A stretch of DNA of 64,000 nucleotides from Todiramphus chloris collaris (Eukaryota > Chordata > Aves > Coraciiformes > Alcedinidae). A program made the translations under genes and the position numbers. Positions 36,109 through 49,642 of the stretch are shown in pieces; the stretch's first letter is position 1; every line of letters starts with the position of its first letter. Location: NCBI GenBank assembly GCA_025345505.1, contig JANVCC010000048.1, positions 310,001 to 374,000 of the forward strand, in the 5' to 3' direction. The notes under the pieces were generated by a model. The model searched no databases, had not been told where the DNA came from, and saw only the letters and a list, made by a program, of their open reading frames with translations.

Positions 36109-36114
36109 AGTGAT
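36109..36114. repeat. Right target-site duplication of LTR copy B
   Basis: This AGTGAT is an exact match to 35752-35757. Confidence 0.85.
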
Positions 36115-37111
36115 GAGTTCAGCAACATCTCAGTGCATTACACGGTGTGGCTGAGACCAGAACACAAGTGGAGCAAGGAAACGTTCACTTCTCATATGGC
36201 TGAGCGTGTTCTCCGGCAGTCCGTTCGCATACTGGTGTGGCCCACACCCCAGGCTGCCTTCCACAGCACGTGCCCAAACCTCCGGTGTCGTCAATAAAGC
36301 TGAATGAAATTAAGGGCATTCCTACTGCATCCCGAAATGGATGGCAAAACTTAATCCATGAGAACGGGCAGGGTTAACCCACCTTCCCACAGCAGATCCA
36401 GGAGAGTCTGGTACAAAGCTATCGAAGGTAGTTCAGAACCCTTTTCTTGCTTGAACACCCTGCAGAGCTTTTAGAAATCACCACCTCGCCTCTGCACCTC
36501 CCTCTCTGGCCGTGAAGGGCATCCTCCCACTCCCTACTACCTGGGCTCCATTTCAACCACAGTTCCATTCTCCTTTCAAGATGCTCACACGCTGCAGAGA
36601 CGTGGGCCAGAAAAGCAGCACATCTAGGGAGACAGCTGAAATGTTTACAAGGGAAGACACCCCCTCTTCCCCACGAAATAAACAGTTGTCTTCACAGATA
36701 AATTAAGGACTCGTTCCAATTTCTGCCCATGTGCCACTGTTTTAACAGCAATGAAGAGATGCTCTGTGAGGCAAGTGAATTTGGTTTTTATTTGCTTCTA
36801 TTTAGGGGGGAAAAAAAAAAAAAAAGGTTGCACAAATTGGTGATTGGTATTGGGAAAATGCACTGACACAATTCCTGGTAGGCACCAGGAGACTGCCCAT
36901 CTGGCCCTGGCTCCTCCCGTGCACTCAGTGCTGCCAGGAATCCAAACCTGTGATTACAGCTACTCGGTGCCTGAGACACCCGCGCTCCTCTGCCTTCGAC
37001 TCTCTGTGTTCACAAACCAAAGCCTGTCCTGCAGCTTCCTCCAGAGCCCACGGAGCCCGAGCACACGGGTACGCAACGAGGCACCCAGAGCCTTGGGGGA
37101 CCAGCGCTGAG
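36115..37111. other. Non-coding DNA between LTR copy B and a CR1
   Basis: Unique sequence with an A15 run at 36811-36825. No gene or structured RNA was recognised. Confidence 0.6.
36811..36825. repeat. Poly-A tract
   Basis: A homopolymer run of 15 A directly follows six G. Confidence 0.9.
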
Positions 37112-37430
37112 ATCACAGAATCACTGAGGCTGGAAACCACCTCTGAGATCAAGTCCAGCCCATGGTCCACACCTCCACATCAGCCAGACCACATCCAGCC
37201 TTTCTTTACACACCTCCAGGGACGGTGACTCCATCACCTCCCTGGGCAGCCCATTCCAATGGCTGTCACCCTCTGTCAGGAAGGGCTTCCTGATATCCAT
37301 CCAAACCTCCCCTGGCACAGCTTCAGGCCACGGCCTCTCCTCCTGTCAGTGGTTGCCTGGGAGAAGAGCCCGACCCCCAGATGCCCTGCCTTGGCTCCTG
37401 CCTCCTTGCCCAGTGCCCAGCTGGTCCTCA
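37112..37430 (-). mobile_element. CR1 LINE 3' end, minus strand
   Basis: The plus strand begins ATCACAGAATCACTGAGGCT, the reverse complement of a CR1 3' terminus. It continues through ACCACATCCAGCC, CTCCAGGGACGGTGACTCCA and CACCTCCCTGGGCAGCCC, a familiar CR1 3' coding and 3' UTR block read backwards. The 3' end therefore lies at about 37112 and the 5' truncation near 37430, where homology fades. The copy is diverged and contains no functional frame; the plus-strand open frame over it is a shadow. Confidence 0.82.
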
Positions 37431-39109
37431 CATCCGTCCCACAGCCTGCCCCATGCTCTGCAGAAGCTGCAGGGTCAGCACAGAGCTGGCTCCTGACAGG
37501 GACCGTGTTCCTGAAAAGCAGCACCCTGTGAGAAGATGGCCCGTTATGTGATGGGATCTAGTGACACATCACTCGTCGTCGTGGGGCAGCCCAGTGGCGA
37601 CGGTGTCCTGCTGGCAGTGATCTGGTGCTGGGTGAGAATACAGCACATGAGGAGCACGGAAACATTTTTATTGGACATCTGAGATCTAGCAATGATGGAG
37701 CGCAGCTCTTCCACCTAGATTAATTGCCGGCAGCATTAACGGAATGCAAGTGCTTAAGTTATGGCACAAAACACTACAAGTACTGAACTGACAAAGAAGA
37801 CATTTACTCAGTCACGGAGGGCTGAATATAAAACTGGGGTTTGTAGCTCACAGTACCTAGCTGAGAAGCACAGCTCCTTGGTGATACTTTGACTTGAAAA
37901 GCAGTAACGAGTTACCCACCAGGTAACTGCAGACAGTGCAGCAGCCTGTCCTCCCCTTCTGTGACTCCTGGCTCGCGAGCTGTCACCCCTTTGCTTTTCT
38001 GCTAAAGCTTCGGAAACTTTCAGAGGAACACCCTTCCCAAATACAAAGCTCACGGCTCAGATTAATCCCACCTGGAAATCTGCTCTGACTACAGCCAGCA
38101 GAGTATCTGCCAAACGGCACAACTACAAGAAGGCAGATTTCTCCTTTCCACGTCCGAGTTCATCAGTGCCGACAGGTGCACTCGCGGGTGGAACTACGCA
38201 ACTACAGTGAAGCTGACAGAGCACTCGCCCATCGAGACACGACTGAGGAGGCTGCTGATGGGGAAGTGTGTCTGGCACTCCGACCTCCCTTTCCTGAGAT
38301 TGGGTGCGTGAGCCGGAGACACCGGGAACGCAGACACCGCAAGCGCTATGGCCACGGCTCTGGGAAGTGCTCCTGCCCGGGAGAGCCACAGCGGATGTCA
38401 GCAGTACCTCAAGCACACAGTGGTGCTTTCTCTCCGCCAGATTCCATAGGAAAAATATGTTCTTCGGGGGAAGTTTTTCCAAAAGAATGCAGCAAATTTT
38501 GGATTATAAAAAAGAAAATCCGAACGAAAGCAAGACTCCCACCTTTGTCAGTAGACGTGGCTGCTGCGTTTCATCGCAACAACGCCCGTGGAGTTTCTAG
38601 CATGTGCTATGTTCTGAAATGACACGATTAGTCTTTGTGTGGACACCTGATGTCTCAGAGGGTATCAAAGCCCTATTCTGCAGGATGCATAAATGTAACG
38701 ACACATCAGGTTGGGTTAAGAAAATACAGCAGAGTAGAAGTTGTGAGTAGGAGAACAAAAATCCTGGCGAGAGGACAGAACCTACAAACACCACGGCAGA
38801 ACAGCCTTGGTTCACCAACGCTTTCACGCTTCACCGGCACATAACTTCATGTGGTGTGTGTTACACCATCATATTTTGCAGTTCTGAGGTTAGAGAACTC
38901 CTGGTTTCGGCATCTCGACACATAAAACAGGAACGCCTTAAAATGACAATCTCTTCCTGATGTCAACAAGCGTTGACCGTAAGCGTACGTTTATTTCCTC
39001 CACTTCAAGCACTGCAGAACGATTGCTGCAATTTTTCTGGTGAAGAAGCAGATAACAAAGAATTCGTATCAAACGTTGGGAGATCAATTTTCACAGACCC
39101 CACTGCCTG

Positions 39110-39470
39110 ATAATTTAAATGCTAAGTACTGCAGCCAATTAGTCTAGACTGAAGTATCTGACGGGGGCAAAATTTAGGTTAACAAATACTGCATAATATT
39201 ATCTGAACAACATGGAGCAGACTTCCTACAAAGACGGATTGTGAATCTGCCCATTAGAGGAAACAGGTGCAAAGAGTGCGTGGGAGAGGTGAATTCATCC
39301 CTCCCCTAAATGGCAGTGTAAAATAAAATTAGGATATAAAATTTGGGGGTGTCTCACGGGGTAGTTTTTAATTATATACTTAGCGGCATCTTTGCATATA
39401 ATCATTACCTCAGCCTCCTCGTTTGCATGGATATATTCTTTTGTGCCATGATCAAAGAACAAAGGTTAAA
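39110..39470. promoter_or_regulatory. Candidate conserved non-coding element
   Basis: TTTGCATAT at 39391-39399 and a second TTTGCAT at 39422-39428 resemble POU half-octamers. ATCAAAG (TCF/LEF core) at 39451-39457 abuts AACAAAGG (SOX core) at 39458-39465. CAGCCAATTAGTC lies near 39132. This is the densest cluster of developmental-factor words I noticed in the window. Confidence 0.3.
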
Positions 39471-41540
39471 TCCTTCTGAAACTCTATTCAAGCAGTGAAA
39501 ATTGAAAACAGCTATTTTGAGACTTTAGGCCTTTTGTGTTTTTCAACTGTCTGTATAATCTGCTTAACATTCCAGTTAGTTATTAAACGATGCAGTTGCA
39601 GCGTGACACGTAAAACAACTGCGGCACACAGGTGAAGCAGCCGAGCTTTGAGGACCCGTTCAGCGGTGCCTCCCACGACAGAGGGAGAAACAAAGCGTGG
39701 TCTGAAGCTGGACACTGGCTAGCTGCCCCGGGACTCCCACCAGAGCTTCACTCCTCCATTCCACCCCCTCACCCAGTTTTGGTTTGCAAGTAAGCGTTTC
39801 ATAGGGAAAAACTCTGCTGCCATGCTCACAGCACTCAGAATCCCCTCTCTGTCCTGTGAGCAGCGGGCAACCATCCCGGCTTGGTGCCTGAGGCGGGCAA
39901 GAACCGATGGAGGGGCACAGCCACCCTTGTGTCGGTGAGGAGGGATGAGATCCTGTCTGCCAGGGCAACGGGCCGCTCTTAACCACTGCCTCCCTGCTCT
40001 AGAAAATGGCTGGTTGGTCAGCTTGCCTTCATCCCCTGTCGCTACCACCTGCCCTGTACGTGTTATGGACAGTCAGTGTTCCTGGCTACCTCTGTGGAAG
40101 TCCTCTGTGCCCACTTAGCACTGCTGGTTGGTGTCTGGGCTTCAGGTCAGTGGTGAAGGTAACCCACACACTGCAAACTTCTTCTTTCAGTGAGGATGAT
40201 TCAGGAGTGACATTGTGAGATACACTGTTCAGCTTCAGCCTTTTCCATGGTCTTCCTTCAGAAGAGTCGGAGAGTAGGAATGAGCAGCAGTGAAGGAAAC
40301 CCAACAGGATGTAAAACACCAGATGAGACTCTCTGTCTATCATGATCGACATTAATAGCTTCTTGAAAAGAAAGAAGAATTTGAACATCCTCCTTGTCAT
40401 GCTCTGCCAAGATACTATTTTGGATAGGGATGTTGGAGCATTTCTTTTTTCTCCACCAACTCTGTCCCTCTTTCAAGTAATGTTTCCACCATATGGTCGA
40501 AGTAGTCACAAAATCACAGAAAAAGTCATCTGGATATTCAGTCAGCTGCTGTTCCCAGAAATGATGGCATCCTCAGTCACATAGGAAAAAGGCAGTAAGA
40601 GCAGGGCTTCACCTGCAAGTCCAAAGGTGCCCTGGCATCCTGGCCTCCTCAAAAGAGTGTCTGAAACTGGGCTAGAATCTTCAACTATAAACCCGTGTTT
40701 CACTGAATATATGGACTGTGAGGTTAAAGAGCACCCAGCTGCTGTATTTGCCCCTTCCCATCTAAATCCCAAAGGTCTGACTGCTGCAATTGTTGTGTCC
40801 ATACAGAGACACAACCCTCCGCCTGACAGCGGGCTGCAGATGTTCGGTGACAGCTGAAAACCAAAAGGAACAGCATATATACACAGCGAGGAAAAAATCA
40901 TCCGAGAGGCAGCATGCCATGCTGCTCTACACGACAGCAGTATCACTGTCCATCCTTTCCCCTCTCTTCCCCCATCACACCTACCAGCATGTCTTTCCCC
41001 TGGTGGCCACACAGGAATGTGTCTCCTGCCTTCCGCACCCTCGCAGCGGTTCAGGTTCCCTGTGCAGTGGCATTCTAGGAAGGCAGGAGCTTACAAAATA
41101 TACTCTAAGTATGATTTAAACTTCTTCCTAAAGCACACAAACAAGCAATTCAAAATGCTAGAGTGCAGTATAATTCGAGCCTAGTGCTGCAGACACTGAA
41201 AGATCAGCGATGAAGCAGATGTCCCATGTGGCTGTTTCACTATCTTGTGCACAGAAAGCAACTTAGAAAAATACACTTAAAAAGTGAACTTTTTCCACCT
41301 CACAATGGCAAAACTTTATTCTGATGATCTTTTATCATTTCAGAAAACAGCAAAGGCCATAAAATGTATAGTAAGAGGACCCTAATCAGACCTTGTACCT
41401 ATGCAGGAAACAGAATCAGATCCCTTTAACTAAAGGTATCTCTAAAAAGTAGCTTTTCTTACCGTTAACCAAAAGTCAGATTGTATTGCAGCCAAGATTA
41501 ATAGTTGCAGTGTCTGAATGGGAATAACTGCCTATTAAAA

Positions 41541-41660
41541 CTGCGCGATGGCCGAAGGCTTTAGAACCAAGCGGGTCCCCTGGTCGCCGGCTGCGGCCCC
41601 GGCACGCCGAGCTGGCCCCGCAAGGCACGCGCTCGCCGGAGCACCGCAACGGGACGACCA
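41541..41660. other. Small CpG-rich patch
   Basis: About 120 bp in which CG dinucleotides are frequent, for example GGTCGCCGGCTGCGGCC near 41584, surrounded by AT-rich DNA. No coding or promoter feature was recognised with it. Confidence 0.35.
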
Positions 41661-43099
41661 AGGTTAAAGAGCGAGCAGGGATTCTGTAGCGGGAGGAGGG
41701 CCGTGTGACCTGGCAGGCTCAAACTGAGGAACATGTAGTACTTATGGAATCGGGTGCCACTGATCTTCTTCGGGATACGGGTTTTTTAATGGGGTACAAA
41801 GCATCCCACGTGTAAGAGGCCAGCTATAGAAGTGAAGAGCTCCTATCAAAACATGTGCTGTCTCTGAAAGCCCCCCCGGTGAAGGTCACCAAAGAGTTCT
41901 TTACCCCCAAATTCCTTGCTCGTGCTCGCCTGATATGGAGATCTTTCCTGCACTGACTCCCCAACACCAGCAGCTTTAAAGAGTCCATACGAGTATCCAA
42001 CCAGAAGGGGTGCAGCTGCTTTCCAGTGCTCCCCTGTAACACCCCACCGGGCTCACAAAGGGCTTCCTGGCGAGAGCTGATCAATACCCAGCTAATGGAA
42101 CAGTCCCAAAGCTCGGCATTCCCTCCCTCTAACAGTTAGACTGGAATGCATTTCATAACCGAGGCAGGAAGGTGACTTCTGCCGAGCAGGGGAAGGCAGG
42201 CTGGATCCTGACAGGGTGCTGGGTCCCCTTGGCTCAGCTCAGGGGCCAGAAAAGCAACGGAGCGAGGCTGTGTCTTACAGAGAGCTGAGGGAAAGAGGCC
42301 AAGACACTTCATAAAGGGATTTTTCCCCGGTTTAACTCTGTATATTCATCTGCAGCTTCCCAGGACTCACGGTAAAGCCGAGCCTGCCTGGCGTGGCTGC
42401 AAACCCAGGAGCAGGACAGGCTCACGTCCTGGCCGAGGCTTTTTTCTCCGGGCAGATTCCGTCTGTCCTTCCCACCCCCAATCTCCTACTTTATCCACAC
42501 AGTCCCGACTTGCTTCCAGCAGCCTGGGTACTGCCTCCCAGAAAGGTACCCCTTCAGGGGTTTAAAAGCTTGGCAGAAATTGGGGCATACTTTCATAGGG
42601 AAAGACAAATAAAAAGGTAAACCCTGTCCTGGGTCACTGATACGGTAAAAAAAGTATAGGTTTAATGAGCAAAATGAAATTCCTCCTAGCTCCTTATTTC
42701 AGAACTAGCTTGAACAGTTTTGGAAGCCATTTTCACACTGGAAGCTGTCACTGATGGAAATTTAGGGGTAGCCAAAATTAAAGGAAGCTCTGCTACAGCT
42801 TCCAAAGGTATTTCCATTAGTTTTATTACCCCTATCTCTACATAACGCAACACCCTCCAGAATTATTAAAACCACTAAAATGGTTCTGATTTTCTTTCTG
42901 TTTCTAAGGAAGCACACAACATTCACCAAAACCCCTTTCTTTAACCAAAATGCCACTTTGGACATCTCATGATAACCTGACAACCACTTAGTTTACCTTC
43001 AAATCAACACCCGCTGCATTTCTAACTACATGCAGCACAATGCAGCCGAGGAAGACCCGTGTTTGCATTTTCTAAGCCTAATCTGATCTGCTTTCCGAA

Positions 43100-43240
43100 C
43101 TATAGAAATGAGACCTGCTAAGGACCTCAAGAAAAAGTTCTTATTTGTTTACAAATATTTATCAGAGGAAGATAAGCCTCAGATCACTGCAGCCCTAATA
43201 ACTACAGCCAGAGTTGCTTTCACCCATTAGCAGATGTCAA
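43100..43240. promoter_or_regulatory. Candidate conserved non-coding element
   Basis: A forkhead core TGTTTAC at 43146-43152 sits inside TTATTTGTTTACAAATATTT, next to a GATA word (AGATAAG at 43170-43176). CCTAATAAC and CCATTAGC words follow. Inference from motifs only. Confidence 0.22.
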
Positions 43241-43772
43241 CAGATTGGTTTTTACTTAACTGGCAGCCCCACTCAGCTTCACTGAACAGCATCTCCCTGG
43301 AAAAGACCACAAGAGCTTGCAATCCTTCACGTGAAGAAAACCAACGTGATGGCTGCAGTACCGTGCATTTCAAACTGGAACGTGATCTGCTCACAGAACT
43401 TCAGGAGCTATCTGCGGTCATCTGCGTTTTAGTAATTCCTGTTGTCAGGCCATGTATTTCAGTTGGCAAGAACAATACAGCTAACATCCTGAGACAGCAG
43501 AATTTTACATGAAGTACATGAATAAAATTAAAATGCTGGGAAAAACCCTTGAATGGGTTTCTTCTAAGTATAGCTCCAATTCTTTTTCAAAGCAGTACTT
43601 TCCAACAGTATTTTGACACAGCAGATCATGATAAGGCACAGAGGAAAACAGCTTTTCAAAAAGAAAAAGAAATCAAACTATCCCAAATCTCTCCCTTTCC
43701 TGCTGGGCTACTTATTTCATAACCAGAGCAGCGGAAAGGGCTAGGGAGGCAGAGCACCAAGCTGCTACACTT

Positions 43773-44705
43773 GTGATTTCACCCATTTCTCTTATTTCTA
43801 TTGCTGTGGCAGAAAGCTACAGGAAAACCTACAGTGACTTTTTTTCTTTTAATTCCCTAATTCATTCCAAAATTGAAACTGAATTGAAACTGAAGGAGGA
43901 GAAAGATGAAATGAGCTGTGGCAGAGGTATCCCTGTTCTTTACACATACTGCAACCTGGGATGTCTTGCAAGCAGAAGCCTGCCCAGACTTCATACAGCG
44001 ATAACGCACGCTCGGCCCTGCACCGGAGACCGAAGCTCTAATTCGGTACCCGGGGGAGGGCAAGGAGCCTCCCTCTCCCTCTCCCTCTCCACTGGGCAGG
44101 CAGAGAGGAGACAGAGGTACCCACCATGGCACAGCTCGGCACAGGTTTCTCTTGGTAGACCGAGCAATTGCCATTTTCCTCTTATAATGTTGGTTTCTTC
44201 TTTAAATTCTGTTCTGAACAGTGGTGTTAGCCTCGTGAACAAAGCCTGGGGTGAAGAGAAGGGGAAGGACTGGGGAAGGAGGATGCCTTTAGAGTTATGG
44301 GGTTTGATAGCTGGACCGAGAGTGTCTGCTATCAGTACACATTTATATTACAGTGGAAATCCAACCAAGGCAGTAACACAGCAATTAGTGGCTGAGGAGA
44401 GCAGCGTTCCCTGGCATATGGAGATGGCTCTCCCGCTCCATGAAGCATCCGGGTCTGGGCTCAGAAGCAGAAGACCCTTAGTTCCCTCCTCACGCTTCAT
44501 GAATCGCAGACCGTCCCTGCTTTACAGACAGTGTCTGCAGATGAAGATCGGTTGCCAAAAACGTGATAAATTCAAACAGACAGGCTCTCGTAATTACCAG
44601 AGAAATCCACATACAAAGGAGGAGAGTGAACTACGCTCCCTAAAAGAAAAACCCAACCAAACAACATATATGAAAACAAGACAAAGGAAGCTGTTGTTGA
44701 AATGA
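43773..44705 (+). other. Longest open frame in the window, probably not a gene
   Basis: This 310-codon frame is the longest in the window. It begins at GTG, and the first ATG is about codon 47, so the effective ATG-initiated length is about 264 codons. The product shows no known domain. It includes a Ser-Leu run encoded by the CTCCCT tract at 44069-44090 and a basic C-terminus. Opposing open frames lie at 43857-44174 and 43991-44242. The length is more than I would expect by chance at this composition, but without domains, splice structure or codon bias it remains doubtful. Confidence 0.1.
44069..44090. repeat. (CTCCCT)n microsatellite
   Basis: The hexamer repeats three to four times within a pyrimidine-rich stretch. 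Confidence 0.85.
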
Positions 44706-47700
44706 GACTTGCCAGTTCCCAAAACATTTGATTTTCTCTTTTCCCTTAGGCTTTAGGAGTGTAAGTGAATACCATTTTCTGTAAAAATAAAATCATTCTC
44801 TTTCCTCTGTCATTCTGTGAGAGAGAAAAATAAAAGGTAAAAAAAAAGTCAGCCTCTCCTCCAACCTCTCTATGCCCCAAGCAGCACACCCAAATCTAAA
44901 GAAAAGGTAATTGCCTATCTGAAAATACCTGAATTCAGAAAAACAAATTACTGCACAACTACTAAAGGCATGGAGTTGTCCTGACACATAGCACCTAGGC
45001 ACCAGCAGCAGAAACTCCCACCCCAAACCTGTTAGACCTGGCCGCCCAGCCAGCTTTGGCTGCAGGCAGAGAGCAGCAGAGCTGGAGGATGGCCTGAAAG
45101 GCCACGTTCAACCACCAGCACCCGGGGAGGAGCTACCTTTAAAGGAACGACACTGAAGATTCCACTGGAATATTTCTGCCATGTTCCTTAGCCTCTCCTC
45201 TTCGGAGGATCTTGCACTTTGTGGCCGGTGGTACCTCCCTGCCCTGCCCCAGCATCCCATGGCAAACCGCGGTCCCTGACGGGAAGGCAGCAGCATCCCG
45301 TGGACAGCTCTCCCATCCCCTTGACAACACTCATTATATTACAAGCTTTTTGTTTGACATTATCTCTCCCCTGAAAGCTGATCTGAGAAAAATTACTTTT
45401 TCATCTCTTGGCTGCTTCCAATGGAAGTCATTAACAGTAAATTGTTTATTTTATGACTTCATCCAACTTCACTTAAAAAAAAATTAAAAGAAATTGTGTT
45501 GCTTTTTTTTCCAGTTACACCTTGAAGAACCTCTGAATCTAACAGCTGCCATTTAGCACCTCTGTGAATAGCAGAAACCATTATATTGCCATTTAAGCTC
45601 TGATTAAGCTTTCTATTCTATTTCAGGGTTGCAGCTCCGACTTTCAGGAGAATCCCACTCTGTTCAACACCGTACGTGTGCAGGTTTTACTGGCATTTTT
45701 GTTAGGAATAATGTACCTAACATATCACTTCAAAATGACGCCGGCATGCCAAAAATGCAGTACTACTGGAACTCTGAAGCTATTTCATACTGCAATCATG
45801 AAAGAAAATGCAGCGCAAAAAAATGTTATTGCTATTACCTGTAAAAGTCATTACTGTGAGGCCAGCGACTGCCTGAAAGCAGCAGCACACGCCAACGGAA
45901 AGCCTTTCAAACGCACTGCCTGCTAATAGCACATCAGCCTCTGCCAGCACGTACCACGTATTAACCACAATGATTTCCTTTTCTTGACAGAAATCTCTCC
46001 ACAGAAATTTGCTCTACACTAAAGCCTAAAACTGATTCTTAATGGTACAGACAAGACATAAACAAAACGAGTTTACCTTCTCACAAAAAGCACCACTGTG
46101 AGGCCAATCCAATGGTTTCAAAACGCATCAGAAAAGAGCTAATTCTGCAAACGCAATTTCTTCTATTCTTCCGAGTTTCAGAGGAATGCTTTGCTGACAT
46201 TTCTAACTTGCACGCTTGGTTTTCAACCCGCTTCAAAACCGGATAATCAATCTCAAATATGACCCTGTTCAGAATCTGTGACCTTGAGCTGCCCAACACT
46301 CAGGCAGGTTTGTATGCTCCCAATTAAAACAACTGCATGTTAATTTGCAAGATCTACAAATTTGGGAATCTTCTGACTGACATATACTGCACAAGAATAG
46401 AAATTATCTTTACATGCTCAGCAACTTGCACCCAAAACAGAAAATTTCATGAATTGCTAAGAATTATTTTTAACCTTGACACTTATAAACAGAACAAAAT
46501 GAGTGCAGTTTTCTCGGAAAATAAACTGGTTAATGGAACTAAATACTATGTTTTGGTACATTCACACAAGAGCATCAAAGGTTGATTTCACTTTTTAATA
46601 CTGGAAGGGTATGTTTATTAAGCTGCTTTGTTAAAATATTTTGGCACATATCTGCCAGCAGTTTGAGATGAAATGCATAACACTGATGTAACAACATTTT
46701 CTGTGAAACATGAAATAATCTGGCAGACTCTTCTCTCCATTATATGAAAAGACATTCAATTACAATATCTCTACTAGATACAAAATGCTCTCTCAATTAA
46801 ACACAAGTGCTTGAAATCTTCTTCCTTTTCTAGTTAAAAAAAAACAAAGAAACAAAAACAAAACAGAAACCACCCCAAGAAATCTAATTTACAGTGCCAT
46901 AACGTTGTTTGGATGTATCGTCAAGCTCTTTTCCTAGACACACAGCCACATATTATAAGCCTTTAGGAAACATGGCAAGGAACAGGACAAGAAATCCTCC
47001 ACAACTGCAGAATGCAAAGAAAGTATCCTCCAAGGCAGGAAACTGAACTTCCAGGGCTTGTCTGGTTCTGATGGTTTTCAGCTCTGTGGAGCTGTTAATT
47101 CTTCTGTTCTTTGATCTACCCTTTGGAAGCTGGAGGGGGAGGTATTATCTATTTGAAGGATTTTGCCTCCACATTGTAGCCAAAAAAAATGATGATGAGA
47201 GGGGAAGAAAAAAAAAGAAAACATCATGTAAATAATCTCAGAAGATGCGACTTACAAAGGAAGAAACCTGCCAGCCACAAATTAAACCACACTATATTTA
47301 TTCTGAAACAGAATTCAAATGAACAGCATCATTAGCTACATCTGCTAAGAAGTTAGTCAGCTTCTCTTTGAACAAGTTTCCGCTAAGGAAGCCTCCTTTG
47401 TGCCCAAATCTCAGCCGTGGGGTTCGTGTGGTGCAAACACATGCTGACTGTGGCCTCGCTTCAGACAACCGGAGAAGGCAGAAGTCAAAGAGAGAAAGGT
47501 ACTAAAATGGGTTCACCACGAGACATTATACAGCCTTAGATACAATTCATATACTCAGTGAAGAGGGAGAAAAAGAGAAATGAAGGCATTCAACAAATGA
47601 CTCCCTGATACATATACACAAGAAAAACCTCATCACTTCAAAACCCAATACTAAACAATTTACTCGCACTATCCAAGCAAGTCCATAGATATTAATGAAA

Positions 47701-48329
47701 TTATGTAATTGTTTAGACTGGAATGAAGTACAGCAATAGCTAAAATACTTCGCAAAGGGGATCCAAGACTATTATGCCTGCTCTCAGTTCTAAGTTTGCT
47801 CTCAGACACTCTGACTGTGTGTCTAAAAGCAAACAGAACAGGCTTTTTATTTAACTTATTCCTAAAAACTGATACCATAAAGCCCAAGTAAAGCAGAAGG
47901 AATAAAAAACTACTCCCAGGTTGCTGGACTGAGAGGGGAGATAGAGTTTGTGTCTGTCATTTCCAATTACTCAGGAATCATATAAACAGCCCTTACTGGT
48001 TTTTGTTTTCCGAGTTGTATATGACAACTTCAGCGTTGGAAGAAACATGGGGGCATCTTTGTCTAAAGAACAACAGAACTGCAGCGGGCTGTGTCCTGTA
48101 CCTACCCTATGCCTGTGGGATAATAATGTAAAACCAAATAAGAGCATCCTTGACAGAAAAGGACGAGTTATTTTCAAATTAACATTTAAAATTTGAGTTG
48201 AAAAAATCTGGTCATACACAGAAGGACAAAGTGCATTTCTTCCCAGACTACAGAGAACCAACCAAACCATTGAACATCCGCTTCAGAGGCAGCAGAACAG
48301 TCGCTGTGTGTCCCAGCTGATGAATGACC

Positions 48330-48430
48330 TATGCAAACTTTTCCCTGATGTGACTTAGCAAGAACTTATTCAGCCTCCTCTTTGAATAATGAAAGCCTGT
48401 CAGCAATCAAGGGGTTAAATGCCTCTTCTC
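48330..48430. promoter_or_regulatory. Candidate conserved non-coding element
   Basis: CTCTTTGAATAATGAAAGCC followed by GTCAGCAATCAAGGGG contains TCF/LEF-like and homeodomain-like words in a short non-coding block. Weak evidence. Confidence 0.18.
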
Positions 48431-49642
48431 ATCTTCCTCCTCTCCTCAGCTTCCCACACAAGACTGAACCTATTTCATAAATGAGAGCTGTCCTCCTACG
48501 TAAGATTTATATTAATAAAATCACTCTTTGAGGATCAGAGGCTCCATCTACCCTGGCACATTAAGCAGTGCCAGGGAATGTTCCTGGGAGCAGGAACCCA
48601 ATCATCTGCAGTCTCCCCATAGGAGACGGTCTCTGGCAGCGTCTGGCCCCAGGCCGAGCAGCACTCTCCCAAGCCGGGCTCTGGCCCAGCTCTGGAGCAG
48701 CTCTGCCCACCCTCAGCTGGGATGTGAGCAGCCCATTTTGGAGCGGAACAGATCCAGCGGTGCTGGCCGGGGCCCCTGGGCTAGCTGGGACAGAGCGGCC
48801 AGGGCAGCCGCAGCGCTTTTGTGCACCAACAGATCCCAGCATCACAGCGTGTGCCAGGCTGGGGTCTCCAGCTCTTTCACGTTCAGGTGTCTTTGCCAGT
48901 CTACTGTAGAGCTGCTGGAGAGCAGAACCAGCTCTAACGGTCCAGGGTCTCCACAAGTGAGCTTCTCCCCGACTACAGACCCCAATCTGTCAGGGATCCA
49001 GCAGGGACAGTGCAATCTCAGACAGTGGGTGATCTCCTGTGTCCAGGGAAAAGCAGCTGCAACCCCCCTGGTACCATCAGAAACCCAATGAGTTTAACCC
49101 TGGGAAACACGCTGTAGATACATGTCTGAGGGATGTAAAAGCGAACGGCCATTCGCCAGGCCTCCGTGAACAGGGCCCGCAGGCTGCGCCGAGCAGGGCC
49201 ACCCCGCCGTCCAGCAGCGGCACGCAAAGCCGCCTGCGCAGACCGCAACTCCTCAAAAGGACAGACCCAAATCCCCCCTGCGCCCTCCTGCACCCCAAAG
49301 CACTTCGCTGGACATAGTAAAGGTCAGACATGCACTCAAATGCGTGACTTGATTGGATTCTATTGTTTCAATACAATACAGATGTGAAGAGAGCAAGACG
49401 AGTGATCTGAGGGCATCGGTCTCCTCAGCAGCTTGCACACGCAGTCCTGGATCCCTCCCAGGTCTCTCACCCCTATCCTGTGGCCAGAGGTGTCTACAAA
49501 AGCTAATTACTGGAATAGCTTCCAGCAAGTCTGGTTTTAACCCTAACTTCTGCCATCATTTTCTGGAGCGCCCGGAGTGAAGGACAGACAGGGAAGCCAC
49601 ATACACAGGGACCTCAGATACAGCAGATGAAGGTGCGAAACT

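Noticed and set aside
40086-40509. Minus-strand frames of 104 and 83 codons as exons of one gene
   Set aside because: No recognised domain, no clear splice acceptor or donor, and the plus strand is also open.
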